Assembly (NCBI RefSeq): GCF_001861355.1
Contig: NZ_MASN01000011.1
Span: 1-64,000, forward strand
DNA length: 64,000 nucleotides
Source: Natrialba sp. SSL1
GTDB taxonomy: Archaea; Halobacteriota; Halobacteria; Halobacteriales; Natrialbaceae
Direction: 5' to 3'
Under the pieces are notes generated by a model. The model searched no databases, was not told the DNA's origin, and worked only from the letters and a program-made list of their open reading frames with translations. Both the position numbers and the translations under genes were made by a program. Numbering within the stretch: the stretch's first letter is position 1; each line of letters starts with the position of its first letter. Positions 24,780 through 32,675 of this stretch are shown here, piece by piece.

Positions 24780-27131
24780 TCACTCAGATTCGTCGTCGAC
24801 GAACGAGAGATCTGGTGATAGAAGCCCCTCCGAGAACCGGAACGTCCGACCAACTAGCGTCTTGTTGTGGTCGTCTGAGTCATCGACATCGAAGTAGGCC
24901 CGGAGCGCTCGACCAAACCAGGTCTCGTTTGGCTCCTTGAGATCGGTCTGTGTCCGGTACCACGACTTAAATCGCCGCCGTAGCTTCGGAATCGGGATCT
25001 CAGCGTCCTGTTTTTCGACTGTGACAAGCTCAACGAAGGTCTTTGTTGCTTCCTCATAGCGAACCGAGTCGTTTTCGTGGGGCCGCTCCCACTTCGGGGG
25101 CTTGTCGAAGATGGTGAATCCATTTTCCGACTCAAATTCGACGGTCGTGTTCTCGAGGAACTCGAACCGAGGTGCGACGCATGGGAGCCGGATATAGGGA
25201 TAGCCGCTTGCAGCCGCGCGTTTGCTCTGTCGCCGTCGCAAGATTTCACCGCCACTCGTTTCGAGGACCCACTCGTTGCCATCTTGCCGGACCCGAGGCG
25301 TGTGGAAGACGAATGAGCCGGCAGGTGCTTCAGCATCGCCTTCGGCGAGGATAGTTCCACCCTCACCAACCAACTGCAGGCGATCATCAGGCGTTAACCG
25401 CCAAATAGCTTCAGTCTGGTCACGAGGCAGAAGATACCAAACTTCTTTGTCCTGATGTGCTGCTTTGTCAAGGTTGTAGAGGATCGTCCCCTTTTCGTCA
25501 GTGCGTTTGAACGGCATACTGACGGGCCCCTTTTTGGCTTCATCAGTCAGTGACCACAGCTTGCTCTCTGCGTCACGCCGTGTTTCGGTAATGATATGCA
25601 CAGGATGATCGTGGTGAACAGCCCGTGCAAGGTTCGTGATGAGTGCAGATGGCTTCGTTTTGTTCTCGACTTCAACCTCGTGGAAGTGGATGACACCTTC
25701 GTTCTCACTCACGATATCTGGACGCGATTCCCCCTCGAGATACTGCGTTTCGGTTGGGTCCTCACCTGAGATGTCGATGTCAGCATCGAGAACGTCCTGG
25801 TCGACAGCGATAATTGTATGGCCGTGTCGGACCAGAAAACGAACTCGGCTATTGACGAGTTCCTTGTGTGGCAGCGATTCTTCGTCGGAACTATCCACCA
25901 CTGTGGTCGTATCACCGGCTTCTTCAACGCCATAGGACTGCCGTGTTCCAGGGATCTCAGCATCGAGGCTCGTAGTGTGGTATTCAGGGGCGTCAGTAGT
26001 GGCAAGCCCGTCAAAGGAGTCTGCGTCGAAATAAGACGGCGAGATAGCTAAAAAGTGCAGCAAGTTGGCTTTCGAGACCGGAAGACGACCGTAGACGCCA
26101 AAAAGTTCGCTGTAGCGATCGTCGCTGTATACTCGTCCGGAAAGTAGTGCCCGATACTCGGGATAGCCGGCTGCAAGGTCTTCGATAGAGCCTTGGCGGA
26201 GGCTCATCTCATCGAACTGTTCGAGCTTCGAAGGATGGCTCGTTTGTTGGTTGGCGTATCGCCGGTGTGGTCCGATCGGGAGTCCCCAGTTGTCACTAGC
26301 TGGCCCGGGGGCGTAGCTCGAGATACGATATTGGTCTTGTGCAGCGAGGTGTGTTTGGAGGTCAGATTCAGTGACGATTCCGTGACCAGTCCCAAACGGA
26401 GCGAGCCGTGACGTAACGAGGTAGTCGTGTGAGTCCGATGAGCCCGCCTTCGTTACCAGCGACTGGTGGAGATAGGCGATCCGGTCTTCGTTGAGGTCTC
26501 GGACGAGGTTAGCAGTCAGTGCTTTTCGCGACGTTTCGACGGGGTCAAGCGTCAGGTTTGGCGGGATCAAGAGCCGACTTGTCGGCACCGGCATCTCGCC
26601 GAGCGGTGCGAGATTGAGCGTACAGATCTGCGCGCCAATTCGCCCATCGAAGTGGTCGTTGACGATGTTTTTGATTCGCTGTGCTCGGGTGTCACCGTTG
26701 TCGCCGCTGGTTGAAACTGGTTGATCGGAATCAGTATCCGGCTCCATTTCATCACTGTCGGACTCCGCATCGGGAGCACCATCATCGGTGTACTCTGCAA
26801 GATCCACACTGACCTTGCTCGATGTAGACTCCTCCGCCGCTGAGTCACCGTCGTCGTCTTCGTCCGGAGTCTCGATGGCCTGATTGTGGGTGAATGTGTT
26901 GCTGTGGCCGATAAGGAAATACTCCTGCTGTACTTTTCCTGGCCACGTCAACAACTCAAGCAGATCGATTCCATGCTCCTCGAGGACGTCTTCTGCGACA
27001 TCGTTGAGTTCCTGGATCTCTTCAAGTCGCTGCTTCGGATTGGCATGGCCCGGGAACACTAGTCGAACCGCACCAAGCCGACAGTACCGGAATCCGTCGT
27101 TCTGGTCGATATAACGTGCTACTGAATCCAT
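24780..27131 (-). CDS. Large protein with candidate PD-(D/E)XK nuclease domain and shared C-terminal module (module B)
   Basis: A 783-residue acidic protein. The N-terminal part (1-90) is alpha/beta (RLGAVRLVFPGHANPKQRLE, GHSNTFTHNQ). Residues 90-150 are a very acidic linker, followed by LNLAPLGEMPVPTSRLLIP. Near 425-515 is a nuclease-like stretch: FLVRHGHTIIAVDQDV, RPDIVSENEGV, then HEVEVENKTKP, that is D...E-x-E-x-E-x-K, compatible with a PD-(D/E)XK core. Residues 710-770 match the shared C-terminal module (RRRFKSWYRTQ, WFGRALRAYFDV, GRTFRF). The 716-residue protein upstream is a diverged paralogue without the catalytic residues. Start chosen at MDSVARYIDQ. Family unrecognised; nuclease activity is a prediction. 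Confidence 0.65.
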   Translation of the reverse strand: MDSVARYIDQNDGFRYCRLGAVRLVFPGHANPKQRLEEIQELNDVAEDVLEEHGIDLLELLTWPGKVQQEYFLIGHSNTFTHNQAIETPDEDDDGDSAAEESTSSKVSVDLAEYTDDGAPDAESDSDEMEPDTDSDQPVSTSGDNGDTRAQRIKNIVNDHFDGRIGAQICTLNLAPLGEMPVPTSRLLIPPNLTLDPVETSRKALTANLVRDLNEDRIAYLHQSLVTKAGSSDSHDYLVTSRLAPFGTGHGIVTESDLQTHLAAQDQYRISSYAPGPASDNWGLPIGPHRRYANQQTSHPSKLEQFDEMSLRQGSIEDLAAGYPEYRALLSGRVYSDDRYSELFGVYGRLPVSKANLLHFLAISPSYFDADSFDGLATTDAPEYHTTSLDAEIPGTRQSYGVEEAGDTTTVVDSSDEESLPHKELVNSRVRFLVRHGHTIIAVDQDVLDADIDISGEDPTETQYLEGESRPDIVSENEGVIHFHEVEVENKTKPSALITNLARAVHHDHPVHIITETRRDAESKLWSLTDEAKKGPVSMPFKRTDEKGTILYNLDKAAHQDKEVWYLLPRDQTEAIWRLTPDDRLQLVGEGGTILAEGDAEAPAGSFVFHTPRVRQDGNEWVLETSGGEILRRRQSKRAAASGYPYIRLPCVAPRFEFLENTTVEFESENGFTIFDKPPKWERPHENDSVRYEEATKTFVELVTVEKQDAEIPIPKLRRRFKSWYRTQTDLKEPNETWFGRALRAYFDVDDSDDHNKTLVGRTFRFSEGLLSPDLSFVDDESE

Positions 27132-27167
27132 CGTGTTGAGACGCTGCTTCGGGGGTGTGTTTTGCAA

Positions 27168-27364
27168 TCAATACTACAGGACTCACGCCAGTGAGTTCGC
27201 AGAATCGAGACGGCGGTGTGACTACCGTGAGACCACCCACTCATGAGTGGTGGCTCTGTCGTCGATCCACGGAGAAACATCCCCTTCGTGGATGCCAACC
27301 GCTCGCTATCGTAGCGTGAGCAAGTCGTGTTTGGTGTTTTACGTCTGTCGTTCATTGTTGTCTG
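27168..27364. other. 197-base gap between the two module B paralogue genes
   Basis: No convincing gene. A 78-codon frame on the minus strand (27119-27355) starts 10 bases after the upstream stop and overlaps the next gene, but its product is basic and serine/arginine-rich, unlike neighbouring proteins. A near-perfect hairpin (CCACCCACTC-ATGAGTGGTGG, one-base bulge) at 27232-27252 could be an RNA processing or termination signal. Confidence 0.35.
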
Positions 27365-29515
27365 TTAGCTGTTCGAATCGGTGCTTTGGGGCGACGCACA
27401 GCCGTGTGCAATGGCTTCGGTCTGAAGCCACCAGCGTCGGTTCTCCAGAACAGCCGGTCGACCTCGTGCATCCGTCCGTACGGCAACCTCACTCGGGAGC
27501 AAGCGTGTGAGCATCCCCAGAAACGGAATTGGCTGCGTTGAGACACTGGCATACCACTGAACAAACGCCTCAAGAAATGCCGAGGCTTCGCCGTCGGCCC
27601 CTCTCGAGATGGGGACCGTGTAGGTCTCGATGAACCGCTTGAGAGCACACTTGAGATGGTGCTCCAGTGGCGACAGTGCCTGTTCGTCGTCCCAGCTCTG
27701 GGAACGGATCGGTTCGATGAGGTCACTATCGCGTCGGTATGTGACCGTAACGCCAGCACAGAACAACGGCTGGACCGGCAGCACTGGTCGACGAACAAGC
27801 CAGTAATCGTCTCGGCAGGCAGCAAGCGATGAGACCGTCTCGAGGGGATACCCCTCCTGATGCAAGACGATGTGTGAGTCACCGCGTTGGAGTAGCTGTG
27901 GTGTGTCGTACGAATACGACGAGAGTGGCTCGCTCACTGGGCCAGACCCAAGACACCGATCCCCGGCAGACAGTGCTTGCTGCGTTCCACCGGAGACGCT
28001 CCAATACGGCTCTCCAGATCCACGTTCGGTGATGAGCAGCCCACCAGAGTCCGTACCAACGACGTCAGGGACGGTGTACAACTCGACAGTGTGTGGCCCT
28101 CGGCGAGCAGCGTACGGCACTGCAAGTACCCTGCGGGCCCACTGAGCGGCTTCCTCTGTGGGTGTGACGACAAGCAGGTACGAGTCAGCTCGCACTGCCG
28201 CGTTCGCCACCATGATGAGTTCTCCTGCAGTCTCGACGGCCGTTGTCGACGTCTCGTCGTTCGGGTCAACTACGACGACCGGCCCATCCTCATCGAAAGG
28301 GTTGCCCCGGAAGTGGGGCGCTCCAAGCGACCGCTCTTCGAGTTGGTCCGCGTGGCTGTTGTGCTCTTTTAGCCACCCCGACGTGAACTCCGTGAGAGAC
28401 ACATCGGGTTGGATACCGAGTTGGGTCATCGCCGGATGGGGGCCAGCAAGCACATCGTCGTGGGTAGTGCCCGCAGCCTCCCGGTGGACGGTCTCGCGAA
28501 TAAGCCGCGGTGGAAACTGCGTCAGTCCCGCCGGCCAGTGAGAGCCGTCGTAGGAAGGGACACCATCGAGCAGCCCTGTGAGTGTGTCAGCCGACAGCTC
28601 CAGCGTCGGTTCGACGGGCAACGCTTCGTATGGCCCACACGCTGGTTGGCCATCCAAAAGCGCTGCGTACTCGTGAGTGCTGTCTCGGAGTCGAAGCGCT
28701 TCCAGGGCCGTCTGGGAGGCCTGGAGTCGGGTGTCGTGTTCACCATCGTCGGTGGTGGTCAGGCCTGGAGTCTCGGTCTGATCGCTTCCGTCGACACCAG
28801 TTGTCCAGTAGTGATCGGCCAGACGCCGACTCGACGTGATCGATGAAGGACCGACACGAGCAAGTGAGCATGCTGGAGGCTCCTGAATGGAGGCTGCAAG
28901 CCCGTGGCGACCAACTGGCCGGTTCGGTGCCCCCAGTTCGGCCACACGAATTGTCGCCGAAAACTGCGACGAGGACGACTGTGGCTGTAGCAGCAACTGT
29001 GACATTGCTGGCACACCACGATCGTGGATGTTGGCGAAGACATCTTGAAGGAACGACTCAAGCGCCGACGATGATGGTGGATCGTCGGTTACAACCAGTC
29101 GACTCGTCGGCATCGCAGCACTCCCGATGAGATCCAGCACGAGCGTTCCCTGTTCGACGCCAACCCAGCCAGGGAGTGTCTCTTCAAGCGCCTGCGCGAA
29201 GACATCGCCCCCAACAGCCCGTTCCATGGAATCGGAGCCTGCAACACCACGACCGGTGTTGTGTGCAAAACTGTTGCTCCCATGAACCGCTACCGTCGTC
29301 GTTGTCGGCGTTGTGATCAGAAGTATCTCGACCGAATTGAGTTCTGGAACCACGTGTGTCGCAGCGGTAATCGCCTCGCACAGCTGTGGCGAAAGCGAAT
29401 ACTCCAGCCGAAACGACGGGTCATCGATACCAGGCAGACAACAGTGAACGGCCCCATGGCGGGCAACCATCGGCGTCACACTATCGTCCGACATTGAGCG
29501 GGGCGATTGGTCCAT
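27365..29515 (-). CDS. Paralogue of the 783-residue protein, catalytic residues absent (module B)
   Basis: A 716-residue acidic protein that aligns by eye with the downstream gene product at several points: HGAVHCCLPGIDDPSFRLE versus LGAVRLVFPGHANPKQRLE, GSNSFAHN versus HSNTFTHN, LIGSAAMPTSRLVV versus LGEMPVPTSRLLIP, EYAALLDGQ versus EYRALLSGR. The region corresponding to the nuclease core (PVVVVDPNDE onward) lacks the D...E-x-K residues. The C-terminus (AFLEAFVQWYASVS, RRWWLQTE) is a weaker version of the shared module. It lies 52 bases downstream of the 95-residue gene. A structural or regulatory partner of the active paralogue is likely (inference). Start at 29515; 29494 and 29470 are possible. 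Confidence 0.65.
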   Translation of the reverse strand: MDQSPRSMSDDSVTPMVARHGAVHCCLPGIDDPSFRLEYSLSPQLCEAITAATHVVPELNSVEILLITTPTTTTVAVHGSNSFAHNTGRGVAGSDSMERAVGGDVFAQALEETLPGWVGVEQGTLVLDLIGSAAMPTSRLVVTDDPPSSSALESFLQDVFANIHDRGVPAMSQLLLQPQSSSSQFSATIRVAELGAPNRPVGRHGLAASIQEPPACSLARVGPSSITSSRRLADHYWTTGVDGSDQTETPGLTTTDDGEHDTRLQASQTALEALRLRDSTHEYAALLDGQPACGPYEALPVEPTLELSADTLTGLLDGVPSYDGSHWPAGLTQFPPRLIRETVHREAAGTTHDDVLAGPHPAMTQLGIQPDVSLTEFTSGWLKEHNSHADQLEERSLGAPHFRGNPFDEDGPVVVVDPNDETSTTAVETAGELIMVANAAVRADSYLLVVTPTEEAAQWARRVLAVPYAARRGPHTVELYTVPDVVGTDSGGLLITERGSGEPYWSVSGGTQQALSAGDRCLGSGPVSEPLSSYSYDTPQLLQRGDSHIVLHQEGYPLETVSSLAACRDDYWLVRRPVLPVQPLFCAGVTVTYRRDSDLIEPIRSQSWDDEQALSPLEHHLKCALKRFIETYTVPISRGADGEASAFLEAFVQWYASVSTQPIPFLGMLTRLLPSEVAVRTDARGRPAVLENRRWWLQTEAIAHGCASPQSTDSNS

Positions 29516-29567
29516 ACAAAAATTGGAAGCGATGCGGCTGTGTCTAGTGGTTAGCGGCGTCTATGCT

Positions 29568-29855
29568 CTAGCTGAACGCCCAGCCGAGGAGGTGTTTCCC
29601 GTCTGGGGTTTGTTCGGTCTCCAGTCCGGACGCTTGCACCGCTCGCCCAAACCAGGGTGTAGCTGGTGGCTGGTCGTCGCTGTGCTTCTGGTACCAATTG
29701 CTGAAGTCGTCGTAGAAGTGTGCGAATTCGATCCGCGAATCCGGAGTTTCCTCGAGTTCTTCGTCAAGGTACTGTTCTAGCGCTTGCTGGTACACCACTG
29801 GACGAGAGTTGCCAACCGCGATTTCTCCGTCGTTGGTGTGGGTATTCTGGCTCAT
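29568..29855 (-). CDS. 95-residue protein consisting of the shared C-terminal module (module B)
   Basis: After a polar start (MSQNTHTNDGEIA) the whole protein is the module found at the C-terminus of the 204- and 783-residue proteins: QALEQYLDEELEETPDSRIE, FYDDFSNWYQKH, TPWFGRAVQAS and HLLGWAF. It is the closest match to the tail of the 204-residue protein (LDEELEETPD versus VESELEEAPG). A stand-alone copy suggests that the module binds DNA or mediates assembly, perhaps as an autorepressor of the operon. It is the first gene of module B and is divergent from the membrane protein gene at 30007. Confidence 0.7.
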   Translation of the reverse strand: MSQNTHTNDGEIAVGNSRPVVYQQALEQYLDEELEETPDSRIEFAHFYDDFSNWYQKHSDDQPPATPWFGRAVQASGLETEQTPDGKHLLGWAFS

Positions 29856-30006
29856 TGTTGGTCGATTACTGTGTGATCTGGATTCGATGCGTCTGCGTTC
29901 TGCGGGCGGGTGGTCGTCCGGGGCAGATCACCTCAAAAAGTAGTTGGGAGAGGGGGGCCTTACCACATCTCGAACCATTGGTTATTGTTAATGACTCAAC
30001 AAATAT

Positions 30007-30762
30007 ATGAGGGAGGAATCAGAATATATACGGGTGAAACGAACAGAAAAAGAAGAAAGTCAAACGGAGTCTGCCTATACCGGTGAGACAAACCTCAATC
30101 GCCCTTGGGAACTTACTGAGGCGGTGCTCCCAAAATGGGTCACCGAAAACTACGACCTCTCAACGATCTTTCCAACTCTACGGACGGCCAAAGGCGGGAT
30201 CACAGCTTACAGATACGAGGGCCTGAAACCGCTTACCGTATTTTGTATCTTGCAGTATCTACAGGTAAAAGAGGACAGACGAATGTTCTCGCTGGAGAAT
30301 CTGGCAAACGCACAGGAGAAATTCAAGGAAGACGCATTCCGGAACCCTGCAAACGATCTAGCAGAGCACGGCGTCGTAGAGAAGGAAGGAGAGGGCACAC
30401 ACCTCTATGGGCTGCCAAAGCACAAAGACGTCGCCCCACCATTCAAAGACGACGTTGAGTTCCAAATCAAGCCAACGGAGGCAACCAGAAACGAAGCCCC
30501 ACTCAGTATCTTCCCACTCCCGAGCATTTCAATTTCGACAAGGCAGTGGTTGAACCAGGATTGGTGGAACATCGGCTACACTCTGACAGCAGCGGGATCC
30601 GCTCTGTCCTTGCTCTTTGCGGCGACACCAGTATTCGGTGGCTTCACCCCAGACCCCATTGTAATGGTATCACTCTGGGGTATCCTCTCGCTAGGCATCG
30701 CAATGGCAGTGGTCAGCTGTCTTGAGCACCTGCGCTTTGGCTACGATCTCGCGACTCTGTGA
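30007..30762 (+). CDS. Winged-helix-like protein with C-terminal two-helix membrane hairpin (module B)
   Basis: A 251-residue protein with the same order of parts as the one at 23701. Residues 75-140 resemble a winged helix: GLKPLTVFCILQYLQVKED, FSLENLANAQEKFKEDAFR, NDLAEHGVVEKEGEGTHLYG. A short polar linker follows, then two membrane helices: IGYTLTAAGSALSLLFAATP and IVMVSLWGILSLGIAMAVVS. The linker is shorter than in module A. It is divergent from the leftward module B operon with 151 bases between starts. A membrane-acting effector controlled by the HTH part is a reasonable hypothesis but not shown. Confidence 0.68.
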   Translation: MREESEYIRVKRTEKEESQTESAYTGETNLNRPWELTEAVLPKWVTENYDLSTIFPTLRTAKGGITAYRYEGLKPLTVFCILQYLQVKEDRRMFSLENLANAQEKFKEDAFRNPANDLAEHGVVEKEGEGTHLYGLPKHKDVAPPFKDDVEFQIKPTEATRNEAPLSIFPLPSISISTRQWLNQDWWNIGYTLTAAGSALSLLFAATPVFGGFTPDPIVMVSLWGILSLGIAMAVVSCLEHLRFGYDLATL

Positions 30763-31195
30763 GTGTTGACGTCTTCTGCGACTTGACTTGAGAGATTCTT
30801 CTGTTGGCCTTCGCCTGTACCTTCTGTAACCAGGGGTCGAGCACAAGTTATGAGCGCCCGACTAAACCAGCAATGAATCTACAAGGTATCTGTACTTTGC
30901 CATACGTATAGAGAGTATAAATACAGACAGATATTTGATGTGAAACACAGGGCGCTGTTATTTCGACAGTGTACTACCGCCGAAGAGGAGAATACGATAG
31001 CGAGTATTTGGTGGAGAAAGTGATCATCATAGCTAAACCAGCTCAGTCTAGATCGATCATCAAAAGTGTAGTATATGGTATGGGAGAGTAGCGCAAGTGT
31101 CGTATACTACTCCTATACTACTATTCATCCTACCATGAGCTAGGGTGTAGAGGCCCCATCCCAGACTACACTAAATCGCAAGACGTGGCCTGGGT
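30763..31195. other. Non-coding region left of the 715-bp element
   Basis: No gene is supported. The region is AT-rich and contains a hairpin with 8-bp arms (GTAGTATA at 31068-31075, TATACTAC at 31103-31110) and several TACTAC strings similar to the tips of the terminal repeats of the adjacent element, as if older element ends lay here. Confidence 0.4.
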
Positions 31196-31231
31196 CATAC
31201 TACTCAAAACCGATTGGATATAATAATAACA
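31196..31231 (+). repeat. Left terminal inverted repeat of the 715-bp element
   Basis: 36 bases complementary to 31875-31910 with two mismatches, both around the eleventh to thirteenth base. It begins CATACTACTCA and ends TAATAATAACA. Confidence 0.8.
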
Positions 31232-31874
31232 CTCTCTTTGTAGTTGGGACTAGCCAAACGGGGACCTTATCTTACTTTCCTGAGGAGTCACTGCCTGCTG
31301 GGACTCAAGGGAAACTACCCTGGCCGGTGGGAAGGCTATCATCCCAAGTGGATACTTTTCGGTCCTACTCGAGACGAAGCCTGCTGTCCAATGGTTTCGT
31401 AGCTGCCCGAATACCCATCATAATACTGTTGCTATCAGAAGTTGTCTTCATAATAGTTCTCAGAATGATGGGTCTAATAGTGGCCCACTTTCGGTTGAGG
31501 TCAGGTTCAAAAGCCAACTCAGTGTTGGCTGGCCCCCATGGGAACCATCTGGAGTTTCGATGGGAATCAGTATCGACCTGGCACGGATGGGACTCGAGTT
31601 GGGTCAGGGAATCTACCGCTGGTCGGAGATGGAGTGTGAATCTGTTACCAGCAGTTCCCAAATTCAGTCTTCCAGTCCCGGGATTGGACTCGGGTAATCA
31701 AACGTGTACTCGAGTACCGCCCACCATCAGGACAGGCAAGTTCTAGAACGAATTAGATAGTTTCTACCTGTAGTTGGGGTCTCTGTCTTCTGGGTGGCAA
31801 TTTCTTACTCCTTGTTGGCCTGGATGCCTCCGTGCTGGATTCCACGTGACCGTTTGTACGTTACTCAGATCGGT

Positions 31875-31910
31875 TGTTATTATTATATCCAATCGGTGCT
31901 GAGTAGTATG
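31875..31910 (-). repeat. Right terminal inverted repeat of the 715-bp element
   Basis: Inverted partner of 31196-31231 (34 of 36 positions). It is followed immediately by a GC-rich hairpin and T-run at 31911-31932. Confidence 0.8.
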
Positions 31911-31932
31911 CCCCGGCCCCGTCCGGGGTTTT
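31911..31932 (+). terminator. GC-rich hairpin followed by T-run
   Basis: CCCCGG (31911-31916) and CCGGGG (31923-31928) are perfect complements around a 6-base loop, followed by TTTTA. It has the form of an intrinsic terminator for rightward transcription. It directly abuts the end of the right terminal repeat, so it may instead be part of the insertion target. Confidence 0.45.
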
Positions 31933-32199
31933 ACTATAGAATAGATGGATTTTAGCCACACTAAGAAGTGATTATCACATACTACTGGATTCTAGTATGT
32001 ATCTGTAGTTCAGATTGGCCAAGAAAGACACAATTGTGAGTTACAGTCCCGAGTTTCTGCTGTAGTAGCCAACTCCACCTTTGTCACGCGAAAAGCGTAT
32101 CCGTCGATCCAACTCTGGCTTGACCTGGCAGCAAGTGACTGACGAGACGTACTCACCATTGACATCACGAATGGACGACACAGTACTCTCTTGGCAGAC
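31933..32199. other. Non-coding region upstream of the MntA/HepT pair
   Basis: No gene is supported. A small hairpin with 7-bp arms (CATACTA at 31978-31984, TAGTATG at 31993-31999) again echoes the element tip CATACTAC. Confidence 0.3.
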
Positions 32200-32208
32200 A
32201 GTATAAGG
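32200..32208 (+). promoter_or_regulatory. TATA box of the mntA-hepT operon
   Basis: AGTATAAGG, with its TATAA starting about 30 bases before the ATG at 32232, the spacing expected for a leaderless haloarchaeal transcript. Confidence 0.5.
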
Positions 32209-32231
32209 CGGTCCAACACGTACCCCAACGT

Positions 32232-32675
32232 ATGCGAGGCGACGCTCCGGAGTCAGATGGCAGCCTCACTGGCGTCGATCTCGAGGGCTTTCGATCGGTG
32301 TTCGCTGATGCCGACGTACAGTATGCTGTGCTGTTCGGATCGCACGTAAGCGGAACAGCGTCACCGGCGTCGGACCTCGACGTTTGCGTTCGGTTTCCAG
32401 ACGACTGTACTCGGCACGAACGATTTCGGCGGCGCAATCAAATCGATAGCGAGCTCCAGTCGTACGCCGAGATGTTCGTCGATGTCAGTGATAGACAGGC
32501 GGTACCCGATACCGTCGCGCTGAACGCGCTTCGAGATGGGTGGCTGGTGTACGGCGACGAGGAAACGAAAGCGGCAGACGAACGACGCCTTACACAGCGC
32601 GTCGAGGACTCCCACGAACAGCGCACGCGACAGCGACGCGAGTTCATCGACCGACTCGCTGCGGGAGATGTCTAA
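32232..32675 (+). CDS. mntA: MntA-like nucleotidyltransferase antitoxin
   Basis: A 147-residue minimal nucleotidyltransferase. The active-site signature G-S-x3-G-x5-S-D-x-D is complete in GSHVSGTASPASDLDVCV, so the enzyme should be active. In type VII toxin-antitoxin pairs MntA neutralises the HEPN toxin by adding AMP groups near its active site. It overlaps the HEPN gene by one base (TAATG), the usual arrangement. The C-terminal ~40 residues are highly charged. A TATA box 30 bases upstream suggests a leaderless transcript of both genes. Confidence 0.85.
   Translation: MRGDAPESDGSLTGVDLEGFRSVFADADVQYAVLFGSHVSGTASPASDLDVCVRFPDDCTRHERFRRRNQIDSELQSYAEMFVDVSDRQAVPDTVALNALRDGWLVYGDEETKAADERRLTQRVEDSHEQRTRQRREFIDRLAAGDV

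Larger units (their letters stand above)
31196..31910. mobile_element. 715-bp element with 36-bp terminal inverted repeats, no convincing gene
   Basis: The left end (31196-31231, starting CATACTACTCA) and the right end (31875-31910) are inverted copies, identical at 34 of 36 positions and including the string CCGATTGGATATAATAATAA. The interior is less AT-rich than the ends. It has two overlapping opposite frames (139 codons at 31327-31746 on plus, 98 codons at 31365-31661 on minus), neither with a recognisable motif or haloarchaeal-type acidity. No obvious target-site duplication is visible. It is best read as a non-autonomous transposable element (MITE-like) or a deleted element; the family is unknown. 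Confidence 0.65.

Noticed and set aside
27119-27355. 78-codon frame between the two module B paralogues
   Set aside because: Basic and serine/arginine-rich, unlike the acidic neighbours, with no motif; its position suggested coupling, but coding is unlikely.
31327-31746. 139-codon frame inside the 715-bp element as transposase
   Set aside because: No catalytic motif, no acidity typical of the organism, and an equally long frame on the opposite strand.
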